Origin: Clostridia bacterium
Lineage (GTDB): Bacteria; Bacillota; Clostridia; RGIG6154
Reading direction: 5' to 3'
Length of the DNA: 64,000 bases
Assembly (NCBI GenBank): GCA_017410375.1
Contig: JAFQQW010000066.1
Coordinates: forward strand, 53,042-117,041
Shown here piece after piece: positions 1-8,249 of the stretch. The position numbers and the translations under genes were made by a program. The notes below the pieces were generated by a model. That model was given only the letters and a program-made list of their open reading frames with translations, ran no database searches and was not told where the DNA came from. Position 1 is the stretch's first letter. Every line of letters starts with the position of its first letter.

Positions 1-309
1 CTCCAAATGCCAGCCGTGCAGACCGTTGTTAAACAGCACCGCGTCCCGACGGGCTTCCTGCTTTGCAAAAAGTGCTATCGCATCGCAAAAAAACGGATTA
101 TCAAGCCCCTTTGAGGTGCCGAACCCGTCAAATAAAATCTGCTCCTCCGAACGCAGGGTTGCCACACGTCTTGTGCCGCAGGAAATGGAGTCGCCGATAT
201 ACAAAACCCGGTTGCGCTCTAAGTTTTTCGCCCGGTCAATCCACACATTGTCCCATTCATAGCCCTCGTATTTTTCTGTTCCGTTTTCTCGTTCGTAAGT
301 AAATTCCAT
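1..309 (-). CDS. SGNH/GDSL-type hydrolase, N-terminal part (runs off window)
   Basis: The reading frame is open from an ATG at 309 to the window edge, so only about 103 N-terminal residues are visible. Residues 37-42 read YIGDSI, the block I GDS motif of SGNH hydrolases, with Ser41 as the expected nucleophile. The later RDAVLFNNGLHGWHL stretch fits block II (the catalytic Asn/Gly region) of this superfamily. SGNH proteins of this kind usually deacylate sugars, but the substrate cannot be told. The gene starts 16 bp after the stop of the AraC regulator on the same strand, so the two are probably co-transcribed and the regulator may control it. No signal peptide is seen at the visible N-terminus, which suggests a cytoplasmic enzyme. 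The C-terminal Asp/His dyad lies outside the window. Confidence 0.75.
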   Translation of the reverse strand, partial: MEFTYERENGTEKYEGYEWDNVWIDRAKNLERNRVLYIGDSISCGTRRVATLRSEEQILFDGFGTSKGLDNPFFCDAIALFAKQEARRDAVLFNNGLHGWHLE

Positions 310-325
310 TTTTAATCACCTTTCT

Positions 326-1117
326 TTATTTTGATAATCGCGCTTTCCGATACCCGGTGGGGGAAAGGGAAAAACGCTCTTTAAAATGCCTTTCAAAATT
401 TGCATAATCATAAAAGCCCGACTCAAAGCAGATGTCCGTAACCGTCATATCGGAATACTCCAGCAGTTTTCTGGCATAATCATAACGGACGGTACTTAAA
501 TATTCCTTAAAATTCACACCGCATTCCTTTAAAAAAAGACTGCTCATGTAAGAGGGCGTGACCGATGCGGCAGAAGCGATATCCGAAAGCCCGATATCCT
601 CCCGGAAATGGTTTTGGATATACAGCATAGCCTTTTGCGTTCTTGTCATATAGCCGTGCTTGTGGGTGTTGTTTATCCGGCATATCTTCCCTAAAATGCT
701 GTTTAACAAATAAAAACTGTATGTATCATCATTTTCAGCCGAGGCAAGGTTTAACTCATGCATCACGCCTGCAAGATAATCTGCATCTTCATCCGAAAGG
801 TGGACGCTGTCCGAATCAAACACGGTTGAAAGCTTAAACAGCATATCGTTGTCGCAGACCTCGCCCATAAACATTAAGGTGATGACCTGCGCGCCCTCGG
901 TGACAACCTTGTGAAAGTTCACAGGCGTCATAAAAAACAACATGTTTTTCTCGATGTTCCGCTCCACCCCGTCTATGATATAACTTCCGCTTCCGGACAG
1001 AATCAGTTCCATCTCATAAAACTCATGCCAATGGGTGGGATAACTGCTGATAAACTTTTCCTTGACCATGATTTTTTCGTTTTTGATTTTCTGCAGCTTG
1101 GTATATCTGTCTATCAT
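326..1117 (-). CDS. AraC-family transcriptional regulator (cupin + HTH)
   Basis: A 263-aa regulator. The N-terminal half carries the cupin sensor pattern (HWHEFYEMELILSGSG, then a second strand pair around FMTPVNFHKV). The C-terminal 100 residues form the double helix-turn-helix of AraC proteins, ending in the usual F-x-x-H-F-K-x-F...SPTGYRK signature. The frame is open further upstream to 1552, but that extension would overlap the divergent transaldolase gene. A GGGGGTGAAG ribosome site sits directly before the ATG at 1117, so that start is chosen. Such regulators usually sense a sugar and activate neighbouring carbohydrate genes. The downstream SGNH hydrolase is the likely target. The transaldolase gene is divergently transcribed from the shared 130-bp upstream region. 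Confidence 0.85.
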   Translation of the reverse strand: MIDRYTKLQKIKNEKIMVKEKFISSYPTHWHEFYEMELILSGSGSYIIDGVERNIEKNMLFFMTPVNFHKVVTEGAQVITLMFMGEVCDNDMLFKLSTVFDSDSVHLSDEDADYLAGVMHELNLASAENDDTYSFYLLNSILGKICRINNTHKHGYMTRTQKAMLYIQNHFREDIGLSDIASAASVTPSYMSSLFLKECGVNFKEYLSTVRYDYARKLLEYSDMTVTDICFESGFYDYANFERHFKERFSLSPTGYRKARLSK

Positions 1118-1247
1118 ATCTTCACCCCCCTTGTTCAATTTTACAGCATAATCGTAAAAAAAGCAATACTTTTCCATAAATTTGCAATGCAAGGTCAAAA
1201 AAAAGATGGTATAGTATAGCCGTACAGAAAAAAGGAGGCATCTTACA

Positions 1248-1895
1248 ATGAAACTTTTTATTGACACAGCAAACATTGAAGAAATTAAAGAAGCAAACGA
1301 GCTTGGTGTAATCTGCGGTGTAACCACCAACCCGTCCTTAATTGCAAAAGAAGGCAGAGATTTTAAAACGGTCATTGACGAAATCACATCTATTGTAGAC
1401 GGCCCGATATCTGCTGAGGTTATCAGCACAAAGGCAGAGGGCATGGTGGAAGAAGCCGTTCCGCTGGCAAACATGCATAAAAATATTGTAATCAAAATTC
1501 CCATGACTGCAGAAGGGTTAAAAGCGGTCAAAAAGCTTAGTGCTATGGGCATTCATACAAATGTAACTTTGATTTTCTCGGCGGCACAGGCATTGCTTGC
1601 CGCCCGGGCAGGCGCAACCTATGTCAGTCCGTTTTTAGGCAGACTGGACGACATCAACGCAGACGGTCTTGGCTTGATTTCGGACATTGTGCAGATTTTT
1701 GAGGCACATGCCATTTCCACCGAAATTATTTGTGCCAGCATCCGCAGTGCAGGACATGTAACCGAAGCGGCAAAGCTTGGTGCGGACATCGCAACCGTGC
1801 CGTATAAGGTGATTTTGCAGATGCTTCAACATCCGCTTACCGATGCAGGCATCGAAAAATTCTTAAAGGATTGGGAAGGGCATTTAAATCGATAA
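1248..1895 (+). CDS. tal: Transaldolase (short TalC/FSA-type)
   Basis: A 215-aa TIM-barrel aldolase of the short transaldolase/fructose-6-phosphate aldolase family, starting [10 protein letters not shown]. Lys83 in VIKIPMT is the Schiff-base lysine. Two residues that separate the two activities in this family favour true transaldolase. Glu57 (SAEVIS) stands where E. coli FSA has Gln59, and Phe129 (SPFLGR) where FSA has Tyr131. It would move a dihydroxyacetone unit between sedoheptulose-7-P and glyceraldehyde-3-P in the cytoplasmic pentose phosphate pathway, which suits pentose catabolism. An AAAGGAGG ribosome site lies about 11 nt before the ATG. It is a single gene, divergent from the AraC regulator. 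The family assignment is firm; the activity call rests on two residues. Confidence 0.92.
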   Translation: MKLFIDTANIEEIKEANELGVICGVTTNPSLIAKEGRDFKTVIDEITSIVDGPISAEVISTKAEGMVEEAVPLANMHKNIVIKIPMTAEGLKAVKKLSAMGIHTNVTLIFSAAQALLAARAGATYVSPFLGRLDDINADGLGLISDIVQIFEAHAISTEIICASIRSAGHVTEAAKLGADIATVPYKVILQMLQHPLTDAGIEKFLKDWEGHLNR

Positions 1896-1966
1896 CAATA
1901 GCCTTGACGGCAACACGCTTTTGTGATACAATCAAGCAGGCGAAAAAATTTAAATGAGGTGGATGT

Positions 1967-2476
1967 ATGACGTCAATTGAAATTTTTGGGCATGCTTTGG
2001 GCATATTTGCCATGGCGTGGGGCTTTTGTACCCTACAGATTAAAGATGCAAAACGCATGATGCTGTTTTATGTGTTCCTGTGTCTGTTTTTCGGGATTCA
2101 TTATTTGTGTCTGGGGGCGTTTGTGGGCTTTTGCATGAACATGGTTGGTGTTTTGCGGAATGCAGTATACTATTTCGGCTATAATGTAAAATGGTTACAG
2201 CATCGTGCGGTACCGATTGTGTTTACGGTCATCTGTGGTGTTTTAGGCTTTATTTTCCGGGAAAACAATACATATGCTTTTCTGATGATTGCAGGGCTCA
2301 CCATCAACAGCTTCTGCTTATCCTTTAAAAACACCCAGAATATCCGAAAAAGCATCCTGGTTACCTCGCCCATGGTTTTGATTTATAACCTTTTAGTCCC
2401 CTCCTGGGGCGGTGCGATTTATGAATCCTTTGCCATACTGTCCGCTCTTATCGGCATTTTCAAAAATAAAGAGTAA
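1967..2476 (+). CDS. YgjV-like (Imp-YgjV) inner-membrane protein
   Basis: A 169-aa protein made almost entirely of hydrophobic helices (about six), with short polar links such as QIKDAKR and KNTQNIRKS. The pattern MAWGFCTLQIKD...GIHYLCLGAFVGFCMNMVGVLRN is typical of the YgjV family of small bacterial membrane proteins, whose biochemical role is unknown. Translation starts at the ATG at 1967 after a GAGGTGG ribosome site, 71 bp downstream of the transaldolase gene, so it may be read from the same transcript. It is followed at once by a strong terminator hairpin. Confidence 0.75.
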   Translation: MTSIEIFGHALGIFAMAWGFCTLQIKDAKRMMLFYVFLCLFFGIHYLCLGAFVGFCMNMVGVLRNAVYYFGYNVKWLQHRAVPIVFTVICGVLGFIFRENNTYAFLMIAGLTINSFCLSFKNTQNIRKSILVTSPMVLIYNLLVPSWGGAIYESFAILSALIGIFKNKE

Positions 2477-2507
2477 ACATCTCCCTCTGATGAGGGAGAT
2501 GTTTTTA
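2476..2507 (+). terminator. Intrinsic terminator after the YgjV-like gene
   Basis: An 11-bp perfect stem (ACATCTCCCTC / GAGGGAGATGT) with a 4-nt loop, followed by five T, directly after the stop codon. Confidence 0.85.
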
Positions 2508-2516
2508 TATCTACAA

Positions 2517-2556
2517 AAAAAGACGGAATTCTTTTTAAAAGAATTCCGTCTTTTTC
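2517..2556. terminator. Bidirectional terminator hairpin
   Basis: A stem of about 13 bp (AAGACGGAATTCTTTT and its complement) flanked by A and T runs. It ends just before the stop codon of the minus-strand lipoprotein gene and would stop transcription from either side. Confidence 0.8.
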
Positions 2557-2559
2557 AGA

Positions 2560-3057
2560 TTACTCTCCGGTTGTAAATACAAATGTTTCTTCTACAAATT
2601 TAGGACTCATCCAATCATCTTCATCATATACCGAAAGGGTGAATTCTATTTCCTCAACCTTTTCAATACCTAGCTCTTCAAACTCGGTATCAAAGAAAGA
2701 AATATCGCTCTTTGCTTTTTTTCCGCTTTGCACAGTTTCCGCCCAAAACGGATCACACATGTACCCGTTTACAGAAACATTTTTCATGGTAAACATCAGA
2801 TTTTTATCTGTCTTGTTTTCAAGCTCTGCTTTTAAAGTATAACCCCACAAATTGTCCTCTTCAATATCTGTGATTTTGAAAATACAATTTTCATCATCAA
2901 CAAATATTTTTTCAACCATCCCTTTACTGTCCTGCGCAGGTGCTTCTTTCGGTGCAACTTTTTCTGCGCCCGTTGTACTCGAATCGACTCCGCATCCAAC
3001 CAGTACAACAACCAGCATGCATGACAGAACCACTAACAACATTTTTTTGAAATTCAT
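2560..3057 (-). CDS. Predicted lipoprotein
   Basis: A 165-aa lipoprotein. A lipid-attachment signal runs MNFKKMLLVVLSCMLVVVLV then GC, with a lipobox ending LVGC at Cys22. The mature part is acidic, with a predicted beta-rich domain (residues about 50-165) rich in Asp and Glu, resembling small immunoglobulin-like lipoproteins of clostridia. No catalytic motif is visible. The ATG at 3057 is chosen over an upstream in-frame ATG because it follows an AGGAGG site. The gene is divergent from an XRE regulator, and two palindromes in the shared promoter region suggest that this regulator represses it. The function is unknown. Confidence 0.75.
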   Translation of the reverse strand: MNFKKMLLVVLSCMLVVVLVGCGVDSSTTGAEKVAPKEAPAQDSKGMVEKIFVDDENCIFKITDIEEDNLWGYTLKAELENKTDKNLMFTMKNVSVNGYMCDPFWAETVQSGKKAKSDISFFDTEFEELGIEKVEEIEFTLSVYDEDDWMSPKFVEETFVFTTGE

Positions 3058-3075
3058 AAAGATTCCTCCTATTTT

Positions 3076-3094
3076 TGACATTTAGTGAATGTCA
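3076..3094. promoter_or_regulatory. Palindromic operator 1 (XRE regulator)
   Basis: The sequence TGACATTTAGTGAATGTCA is a perfect 7+7 inverted repeat with a 5-nt centre. It lies just downstream of the minus-strand promoter of the lipoprotein gene (TTGTCA, 17 bp, TATAAT), so a bound repressor would block it. It shares the half TGACATTTAGT with operator 2. Confidence 0.65.
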
Positions 3095-3128
3095 TATTTT
3101 ACATCATTATATCATATAATTTACTTGT

Positions 3129-3147
3129 TGACAAGTACTAAATGTCA
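3129..3147. promoter_or_regulatory. Palindromic operator 2 (XRE regulator)
   Basis: The sequence TGACAAGTACTAAATGTCA has 5-bp arms. Its complement begins TGACATTTAGTAC and so matches operator 1. It overlaps the -35 box (TTGTCA) of the minus-strand lipoprotein promoter and lies 16 bp before the regulator ATG, so it could serve autoregulation. Confidence 0.6.
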
Positions 3148-3163
3148 AAAAGGGGATTTTTTT

Positions 3164-3403
3164 ATGTTTATAAATAAAAATGTTGACGGTTCAAATAATA
3201 TATGTGGGAAAAAAATCTCCGAATTACGGAAAAGTATGCATGTATCACAAAGAATTCTGGCAGACAAATTGCAATTATCCGGTCTGGATGTGGACAAAAA
3301 CGCAATTCAAAGAATCGAGTGCGGAAAAAGATTTGTAACGGATATTGAATTGTTGGCATTCTCTAAAATATTTAATGTAAGTGTTGATGATTTATTAAAA
3401 TAA
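3164..3403 (+). CDS. XRE-family helix-turn-helix regulator
   Basis: A 79-aa protein that is essentially one HTH_XRE domain: ISELRKSMHVSQRILADKLQ, then the recognition-helix region KNAIQRIECGKRFVTDIELLAFSKIFNVSVDDLL. It starts at the ATG at 3164 after an AAGGGG site. The longer frame upstream would read through the promoter and operators and is rejected. It is divergent from the lipoprotein gene at 2560-3057. Two related palindromes between the genes are the expected binding sites, so it is probably a repressor of that gene and of itself. No ligand or peptide-binding domain is present. Confidence 0.85.
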   Translation: MFINKNVDGSNNICGKKISELRKSMHVSQRILADKLQLSGLDVDKNAIQRIECGKRFVTDIELLAFSKIFNVSVDDLLK

Positions 3404-3419
3404 AAACTGCATAATACAA

Positions 3420-3447
3420 AAAAAGCTCCCGTTCGGGAGCTTTTTTT
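3420..3447. terminator. Bidirectional terminator between convergent genes
   Basis: A perfect stem AAGCTCCCG / CGGGAGCTT closed by TTCG's central bases, with A and T runs on the two sides. It serves the XRE gene on the plus strand and overlaps the stop codon of the lipoprotein gene on the minus strand. Confidence 0.85.
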
Positions 3448-3973
3448 ATCTTTCAATTATGTAGGCAAAGCTGTTGGAAGCAAGCACATTTTCTTCAACG
3501 GTATCAAAATACACCTGATGTCCTTCATAGGTTATGGAGTACACATACAAATCATCCATACCTATGCCGTGCGATTCAACCGCAAGCCCTGCAAGATCCG
3601 AAATCTCATCGGGCGTATATTCCTTGTCCTTTTCCATTCCGAACACGAAATCCGAAAGGGTTGCATTTACCGCATGGCAGATTGAATCCTCGGCAGGCTC
3701 CTGCAGGCTTAAATCATCCTGATTTACAAAGCAGAAATAGTTACCCGTTTTGGGAAAATGAAATGCAGTCCCCAAAATCCAGGTCGCACCGTCTGACGGT
3801 CCGTACTCTTCTTTGATTTCGCTGTAGGTCTTGCCCAGAACCTCTAAAAGCTTGGGATTAAATCCGCTCTGCACTTTCGGTTCTGCTTGCTTTTCAGGCT
3901 CTTTTCCGCCACAGCCCGCAAGCAAGCATGACAGAAGCATCACCGCAACCAATAATGAAATGATTTTTTTCAT
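3446..3973 (-). CDS. Predicted lipoprotein
   Basis: A 175-aa lipoprotein. The signal begins MKKIISLLVAVMLLSCLLAG, with the lipobox LAGC at Cys21 followed by a Lys/Glu-rich linker. The mature region (about 35-175) has no motif I can assign; it is acidic and contains GPSDGATWILGTAFHFPKTG and a closing beta-rich stretch. The ATG at 3973 follows AAAGGAGTGGG; the longer in-frame start at 4024 has no such site. It lies 58 bp downstream of the thiamine operon on the same strand, so read-through is possible, though no functional link to thiamine is visible. Confidence 0.75.
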   Translation of the reverse strand: MKKIISLLVAVMLLSCLLAGCGGKEPEKQAEPKVQSGFNPKLLEVLGKTYSEIKEEYGPSDGATWILGTAFHFPKTGNYFCFVNQDDLSLQEPAEDSICHAVNATLSDFVFGMEKDKEYTPDEISDLAGLAVESHGIGMDDLYVYSITYEGHQVYFDTVEENVLASNSFAYIIER

Positions 3974-4031
3974 ATGTACCCACTCCTTTGCTTTTATTAT
4001 ATACCGCTTCGCAACAAAAAGCAAGAGTTTG

Positions 4032-5471
4032 TTATTCTGTCAGGTTAAACGCGTGATTTAACGGTCCCGCGCCTTGTCCTAAATCCAACATGGCAGAGAG
4101 TGCGCCCGAAACATAATCTTTGGCGCTTTGTACGGCTTCCTCCAATGAAAGTCCTTTGGCAAGACCACAGGCGATGGCACTTGATACTGTACAGCCCGTA
4201 CCATGGGTGTTGGGATTGTCTATCCTTTTCCCGTAAAACCACTTAAAAATGCCGTTTGCATACAGCAAATCATTGGCATCACAAACAAGGTGACCGCCCT
4301 TTAATAACACCGCACAGCCAAAAGCATCCCCTATACTTTTGGCTACTGTTTCCATATCGTCGGCATTTTGAATGGTAAGCCCCGACAACGCTTCCGCCTC
4401 GGGGATGTTGGGGGTTACGAGGGTTGCAAGGGGAAAAAGCATTTTTGTAAGTGCTTCCACCGCTTCGTTTTTTATCAGAGGATTTCCGCTGGTTGCCACC
4501 ATAACCGGATCGACCACAATATTTTTGGCTTTGTAGAATCGAAGCCTTTCTGCAATCACCGCAATCAGTTCTTTGGAAGAAACCATGCCGATTTTTACCG
4601 CATCGGGGAAAATATCGGTAAACACCGCGTCCAGCTGTTGTTTTAAAAAGGCAGGAGAAGCTTCTTCAATGGCGCGCACGCCCATGGTATTTTGTGCTGT
4701 CATGGCGGTGATGGCACTCATGCCATACACACCGTTTGCAGTCATGGTTTTAAGGTCTGCCTGAATGCCTGCGCCGCCGCTTGAATCACTCCCTGCAATG
4801 GTGAGTGCCGTCCTCATTTTTCTTTTTCCAAACAGTACTTCTTCTGCTTTTTCAAAATCAGCAATATAAAAATCTGCAGTTTTTTGGAGTTGTTCCTGCT
4901 CTTGTTCATGGGAATCCAACACACCGACCGTAATAAAGCCGTCTCGCTTTGCGGTTTGCAGAGCATGCAGAGCATCCTCAACCACCGCCGTTTCCTCTTT
5001 TTCGGTTTCAAGATGCGCTTGTGCCTCACGGTAAATGTGCGGTTTTTCTTTTCCGTGCCCCACTTCGGCACAGGTGAAAATCTCTGAAAAACAGGAACGC
5101 ACACCAAGCCTTTGAAGGGCAGTTTCCGCTAAAGCTTTGTCCGTGACGGTGGCAACGCACATTTTTATGCCCCGTTTTTGCAGACACGCCAAAAAGGCTT
5201 TCACGCCTTTCTTTAACAAAACCTGTTCCTTATAAAAATCTTCAATCATTCGGGTGATGCCTGCTACAATTTCCTCTACCGAAAGAGAAACCCCGTAATT
5301 TTGCCGATAATACATGGCAGATTGCTCTAAGGTAAAGGTTTTAAAGGTTTCTTTTAAGTTTTCTTTGGGTTCTTTGCCCAAAGTACGGAGATAGTCCTCG
5401 GCAACGGTATCCCAGATACCCATGGAATCTAAAATTGTACCGTCCAGGTCGAATATTGCACCTTTAATCAT
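4032..5471 (-). CDS. thiD: Fusion: HAD-family phosphatase + hydroxymethylpyrimidine (phosphate) kinase ThiD
   Basis: A 479-aa two-domain protein. Residues 1-215 are a HAD phosphatase: the motif FDLDGT (nucleophile Asp8, acid/base Asp10), the VATVTDKA region of motif II, and KPHIYREA and VVEDA as motifs III and IV. Residues 219-479 are a complete ThiD ribokinase-fold kinase: [19 protein letters not shown] at the start, the [10 protein letters not shown] strand, and [14 protein letters not shown] with the anion hole and catalytic region. ThiD phosphorylates HMP and HMP-P. The HAD part may dephosphorylate a thiamine intermediate; that role is inferred. The gene overlaps thiE by 8 bp. No stop codon or frameshift separates the domains, so the fusion looks real. 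Confidence 0.92.
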   Translation of the reverse strand: MIKGAIFDLDGTILDSMGIWDTVAEDYLRTLGKEPKENLKETFKTFTLEQSAMYYRQNYGVSLSVEEIVAGITRMIEDFYKEQVLLKKGVKAFLACLQKRGIKMCVATVTDKALAETALQRLGVRSCFSEIFTCAEVGHGKEKPHIYREAQAHLETEKEETAVVEDALHALQTAKRDGFITVGVLDSHEQEQEQLQKTADFYIADFEKAEEVLFGKRKMRTALTIAGSDSSGGAGIQADLKTMTANGVYGMSAITAMTAQNTMGVRAIEEASPAFLKQQLDAVFTDIFPDAVKIGMVSSKELIAVIAERLRFYKAKNIVVDPVMVATSGNPLIKNEAVEALTKMLFPLATLVTPNIPEAEALSGLTIQNADDMETVAKSIGDAFGCAVLLKGGHLVCDANDLLYANGIFKWFYGKRIDNPNTHGTGCTVSSAIACGLAKGLSLEEAVQSAKDYVSGALSAMLDLGQGAGPLNHAFNLTE

Positions 5472-6108
5472 CCTTTACCACCTGCTTTGTTAAATTCTTT
5501 AGCTCGCGGGTGGCATTTTCAATGTCGGCTGCTCCAAAAATCGCGCTGATGACCGCCACACCGCATATTCCGCTTCCCGAAAGCTTTAAAACATTTTGTT
5601 TGCCAATACCACCAATGGCGATGACGGGAATCCTGACCGCCGCACAGATTTCTTTTAGGGTTTCAAGGCTCACGTCCTCCGCATCGGCTTTAGAGCCTGT
5701 TTGAAACACCGCGCCGACCCCTAAATAATCCGCACCTGCTTTTTCTGCCAAAATGGCCTGCTCCACTGTTTGTGCCGACACGCCCAAAATTTTGTCCTCG
5801 CCAATCAAAGCACGCACCGCCGTTGCTTCCATATCTTTTTGTCCCACATGAATGCCGTCAGCGTTTGCCTTTCGCGCAATATCAATATTGTCGTTTACCA
5901 CAAAGGGAACGCCATATTTTGCACAAAGGGCTTTGATTTCCAGGGCTTCCTGCAAAAAAGTGTCCTCGTCTAATTCTTTTTCCCGAAGCTGAACAAAAGT
6001 CGCACCGCCCTTTAAGGCCTGCTCCACCTGCTCTGAAAGCGTGCTGTTTCCAAGCCATGTCCTGTCGGTCACCGCATAGAGCAGTAAATCTTTTTTATCG
6101 CACTTCAT
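5464..6108 (-). CDS. thiE: Thiamine-phosphate synthase ThiE
   Basis: A 214-aa TIM-barrel enzyme joining HMP-PP and thiazole phosphate to thiamine phosphate in the cytoplasm. Family signatures are complete: LYAVTDR at the start, GGATFVQLREKE, VPFVVNDNIDIARKANADG with IHVGQKD (diphosphate and Mg binding), LGVGAVFQTGSKAD and the phosphate-binding VIAIGGIG. The ATG at 6108 overlaps the end of thiM by 14 bp and its stop overlaps the thiD fusion by 8 bp, so translation of the operon is probably coupled. It is controlled by the TPP riboswitch upstream of thiM. Confidence 0.95.
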   Translation of the reverse strand: MKCDKKDLLLYAVTDRTWLGNSTLSEQVEQALKGGATFVQLREKELDEDTFLQEALEIKALCAKYGVPFVVNDNIDIARKANADGIHVGQKDMEATAVRALIGEDKILGVSAQTVEQAILAEKAGADYLGVGAVFQTGSKADAEDVSLETLKEICAAVRIPVIAIGGIGKQNVLKLSGSGICGVAVISAIFGAADIENATRELKNLTKQVVKDD

Positions 6109-6916
6109 AGCTTGCTCCTTTGTTCAATGTTTGCGCATCCATATTATAAATGGCATCAATAATACGGTTTCGTAACGTAGAATTCCCCTCGCCCGGCAAA
6201 AGATGCGCACAGCCGATTTCGCCCGCAAGACCCATCATGCAAACCGCCGCCGCTATGGCTTTTGTTTTGTCTTGCGGATTGGCAACGGCAAACGCGGTGG
6301 CAAGTCCCGAAAGCTGACAGCCCGTGCCGGTAATGCCGCTCATTTCAGGTCTGCCGTTGCGGATAACATAACAATTTTGCGTGTCCGCAACCAAATCTAT
6401 CGCGCCCGTAACCGCAATGACTGCGCCTGTTTTTTGGGAAAAATCCTTTACAAAGCGCACCATTTCGTCTAAATTCTCCTCTGTCACCGTGTCCGCAGAA
6501 TCGGCATCCACCCCTTTGGTGGTACCAAATCCTAAGGCTAAGGTTTTAATTTCCGAGATGTTTCCGCGAATGATATCGGGGCGAATTTTTTGCATCAGCG
6601 CCAAGGCTGTTTCGGTGCGGAGCTTGCTTGCACCTGCCCCGACCGGGTCAAGCAGTACCGCATGCCCCTCTTCCTTTGCTTTTGTGCCTGCCACAAACAT
6701 TCCCTCAATACTTCTTTCGTTTAAAGTTCCGATGTTGATGCAAAGACCACCGCAGATGGATGTGATATCTTCCACATCTTTAGGCTCGTCAGACATAATC
6801 GGACTTGCACCGCACGCCAAAATCGCGTTTGCCACATCGTTTACCGTCACATAGTTTGTGATGCAATGCACAAGCGGTTTGCTCTCTCTTACTTTTTCAA
6901 GCTGGTTTCCTAACAT
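6095..6916 (-). CDS. thiM: Hydroxyethylthiazole kinase ThiM
   Basis: A 273-aa ribokinase-like enzyme that phosphorylates hydroxyethylthiazole for salvage. The marks are PLVHCITNYVTVNDVANAIL near the N-terminus, the LDPVGAGASKLR segment, the IRGNISEI strand and the SGITGTGCQLSG anion-hole motif with the catalytic Cys. The ATG at 6916 follows GAGGCAAAAA; the frame extends upstream but without a ribosome site. It is the first gene of thiM-thiE-thiD. ThiC and the thiazole synthase genes are absent here, so the operon looks like a salvage set, with a TPP riboswitch in its leader. Confidence 0.95.
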   Translation of the reverse strand: MLGNQLEKVRESKPLVHCITNYVTVNDVANAILACGASPIMSDEPKDVEDITSICGGLCINIGTLNERSIEGMFVAGTKAKEEGHAVLLDPVGAGASKLRTETALALMQKIRPDIIRGNISEIKTLALGFGTTKGVDADSADTVTEENLDEMVRFVKDFSQKTGAVIAVTGAIDLVADTQNCYVIRNGRPEMSGITGTGCQLSGLATAFAVANPQDKTKAIAAAVCMMGLAGEIGCAHLLPGEGNSTLRNRIIDAIYNMDAQTLNKGASYEVR

Positions 6917-6980
6917 TTTTTGCCTCTTTCTCCGAATTTTTCGGGTTGTATTCAATTATCCAGCGGAAACCTTCCTTTTA

Positions 6981-7020
6981 AAAAACAAAAAGCGGAAATT
7001 ATCGATTTGATAACTTCCGC
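6981..7020 (-). terminator. Riboswitch-linked intrinsic terminator
   Basis: A stem (GCGGAAGTTATC / GATAATTTCCGC) followed by a T run lies between the TPP aptamer and the thiM ribosome site. This is the expected off-state of a transcriptional TPP riboswitch. Confidence 0.85.
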
Positions 7021-7036
7021 AAATATGCTTATTTTC

Positions 7037-7122
7037 AGGCATCCCTACGTTGGCATTATCCAAATCAGGTTATCGGTCGAAGGTCGCACCTTCCTCTCAG
7101 CCTGTATTACAAGCTCCCGTCT
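7037..7122 (-). promoter_or_regulatory. TPP (THI-box) riboswitch aptamer
   Basis: On the minus strand the region begins GGGAGC, continues with the conserved CTGAGAGGAAGG, then ACCTGATTTGGATAATGCC and CGTAGGGATGC. These are the P2-P3 and P4-P5 cores of the thiamine pyrophosphate aptamer. Together with the terminator at 6981-7020 it would shut off thiM-thiE-thiD when TPP is plentiful. Confidence 0.97.
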
Positions 7123-7138
7123 GTTTAATTGTAAGTCT

Positions 7139-7167
7139 ATTATACTCCTTTTTTCTTAAAAATGCAA
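7139..7167 (-). promoter_or_regulatory. Sigma-A promoter of the thiamine operon
   Basis: On the minus strand there is TTGCAT (plus-strand 7162-7167), a 17-bp spacer and TATAAT (7139-7144), placing the start of transcription a few bases before the riboswitch. Confidence 0.75.
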
Positions 7168-7296
7168 GCCTTTTTCTGCATTTTATTTATGCATATCCCT
7201 TTGGGATGGGTTAAAGCTTACCTTTTCAACATTTTCGTTCCATACCTTTTGCTATACTCACCTCTTATTCAGTATCCCGAATTCAGATGTAACTAT

Positions 7297-7333
7297 GCAA
7301 AAAAGGCTGTAAATTTAATACAGCCTCTTTTTT
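7297..7333 (-). terminator. Terminator of the LysR gene
   Basis: The stem GGCTGTA / TACAGCC with a 7-nt loop is flanked by A6 and T6 runs, immediately at the 3' end of the LysR gene. The flanking runs could let it act in both directions. Confidence 0.8.
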
Positions 7334-8243
7334 AGGATTTTGATACCTGCTCCGCTGACTCTTCTAACATTTTTATAAAACACTCTGTAAGGTCTGAGCG
7401 TGTTCTGTCCGTGTGCAGGATGTAACCTATGTTATAGTACGAATCGCTTTCGAGCGGTATGCTGATAATTTTTCCTTCGTTTAAGGTGGACGGCATAATC
7501 CCCGTGCCTACCGTATAGCTGTCGGTGGTCAGCAACACGTTCATCAGACTCGCTCTGTCGCTGATTTCTATGTGCTTCTTCACATCCGAAATTTCCATAA
7601 TTTCTTCAGTAAAAAAGGAAACATTATGGTTTCCCTGTTCGTATGAAACAAACGGATATTTAGCCAGCTCGCCATAAGTTAAAATGCTGTTGTTGCAAAC
7701 CGGATGCTCTTTTCTGACAAATACATGCGGTAATGTCTTCAGTACGGAGGTAAAGTTTAATTTTTTATTAGTCAGAATTCGTTTCATGATATCAAAATCC
7801 GTGTTTTTAATCGCAATAATTCCAATATCGCAATACCCGCTTTCCACATCATGGATGACGTTATATGTCTTTGTTTCAATCAAAGATATTTTATAGGTAT
7901 CCTCTGCAACCAAATTTAACATTTTCCCGAATATATCAGCCACAAAATCATAATGCTGTGTTGCGATATACAGCTTTTTGCATCTTTGATCTGAGTTATA
8001 TTTGGCAAGTATCAAATTGTTCTGTTCAATAATCTGGGAAGCATACCTGACAAACTCCGCACCGTCACTTGTAAGGCAAACACCGTTGTTGGAGCGCTCG
8101 AAAATTTTTATGTTCAGCTCCGATTCAAGCGCTTTGACAGCGGCAGATAAGCTTGACTGTGCGATATAAAGGGTTTTGGACGCCTCGTTAAAGGACCCCA
8201 TTTTTAATATTTCCAGAACATATTTGCATTGTTGTATTGTCAT
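7332..8243 (-). CDS. LysR-family transcriptional regulator
   Basis: A 303-aa LysR protein. The winged HTH is at residues 1-60: MTIQQCKYVLEILKMGSFNEASKTLYIAQSSLSAAVKALE in pieces, with ELNIKIFERSNNGV completing the wing. The effector-binding domain is at about 90-300, in two alpha/beta lobes (LYIATQHYDFVADIF; YCDIGIIAIKNTD). Start is the ATG at 8243, 6 bp after the stop of the DUF554 gene, so the two genes form an operon. The co-transcribed membrane protein may be related to its signal. The effector is unknown. LysR proteins normally also control a divergent gene, but none is present here. Confidence 0.88.
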   Translation of the reverse strand: MTIQQCKYVLEILKMGSFNEASKTLYIAQSSLSAAVKALESELNIKIFERSNNGVCLTSDGAEFVRYASQIIEQNNLILAKYNSDQRCKKLYIATQHYDFVADIFGKMLNLVAEDTYKISLIETKTYNVIHDVESGYCDIGIIAIKNTDFDIMKRILTNKKLNFTSVLKTLPHVFVRKEHPVCNNSILTYGELAKYPFVSYEQGNHNVSFFTEEIMEISDVKKHIEISDRASLMNVLLTTDSYTVGTGIMPSTLNEGKIISIPLESDSYYNIGYILHTDRTRSDLTECFIKMLEESAEQVSKS

Positions 8244-8249
8244 CTACAT

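Noticed and set aside
1118..1552. N-terminal extension of the AraC protein at 326-1117
   Set aside because: It runs through the divergent promoter region and over the transaldolase gene; the ATG at 1117 has a strong ribosome site.
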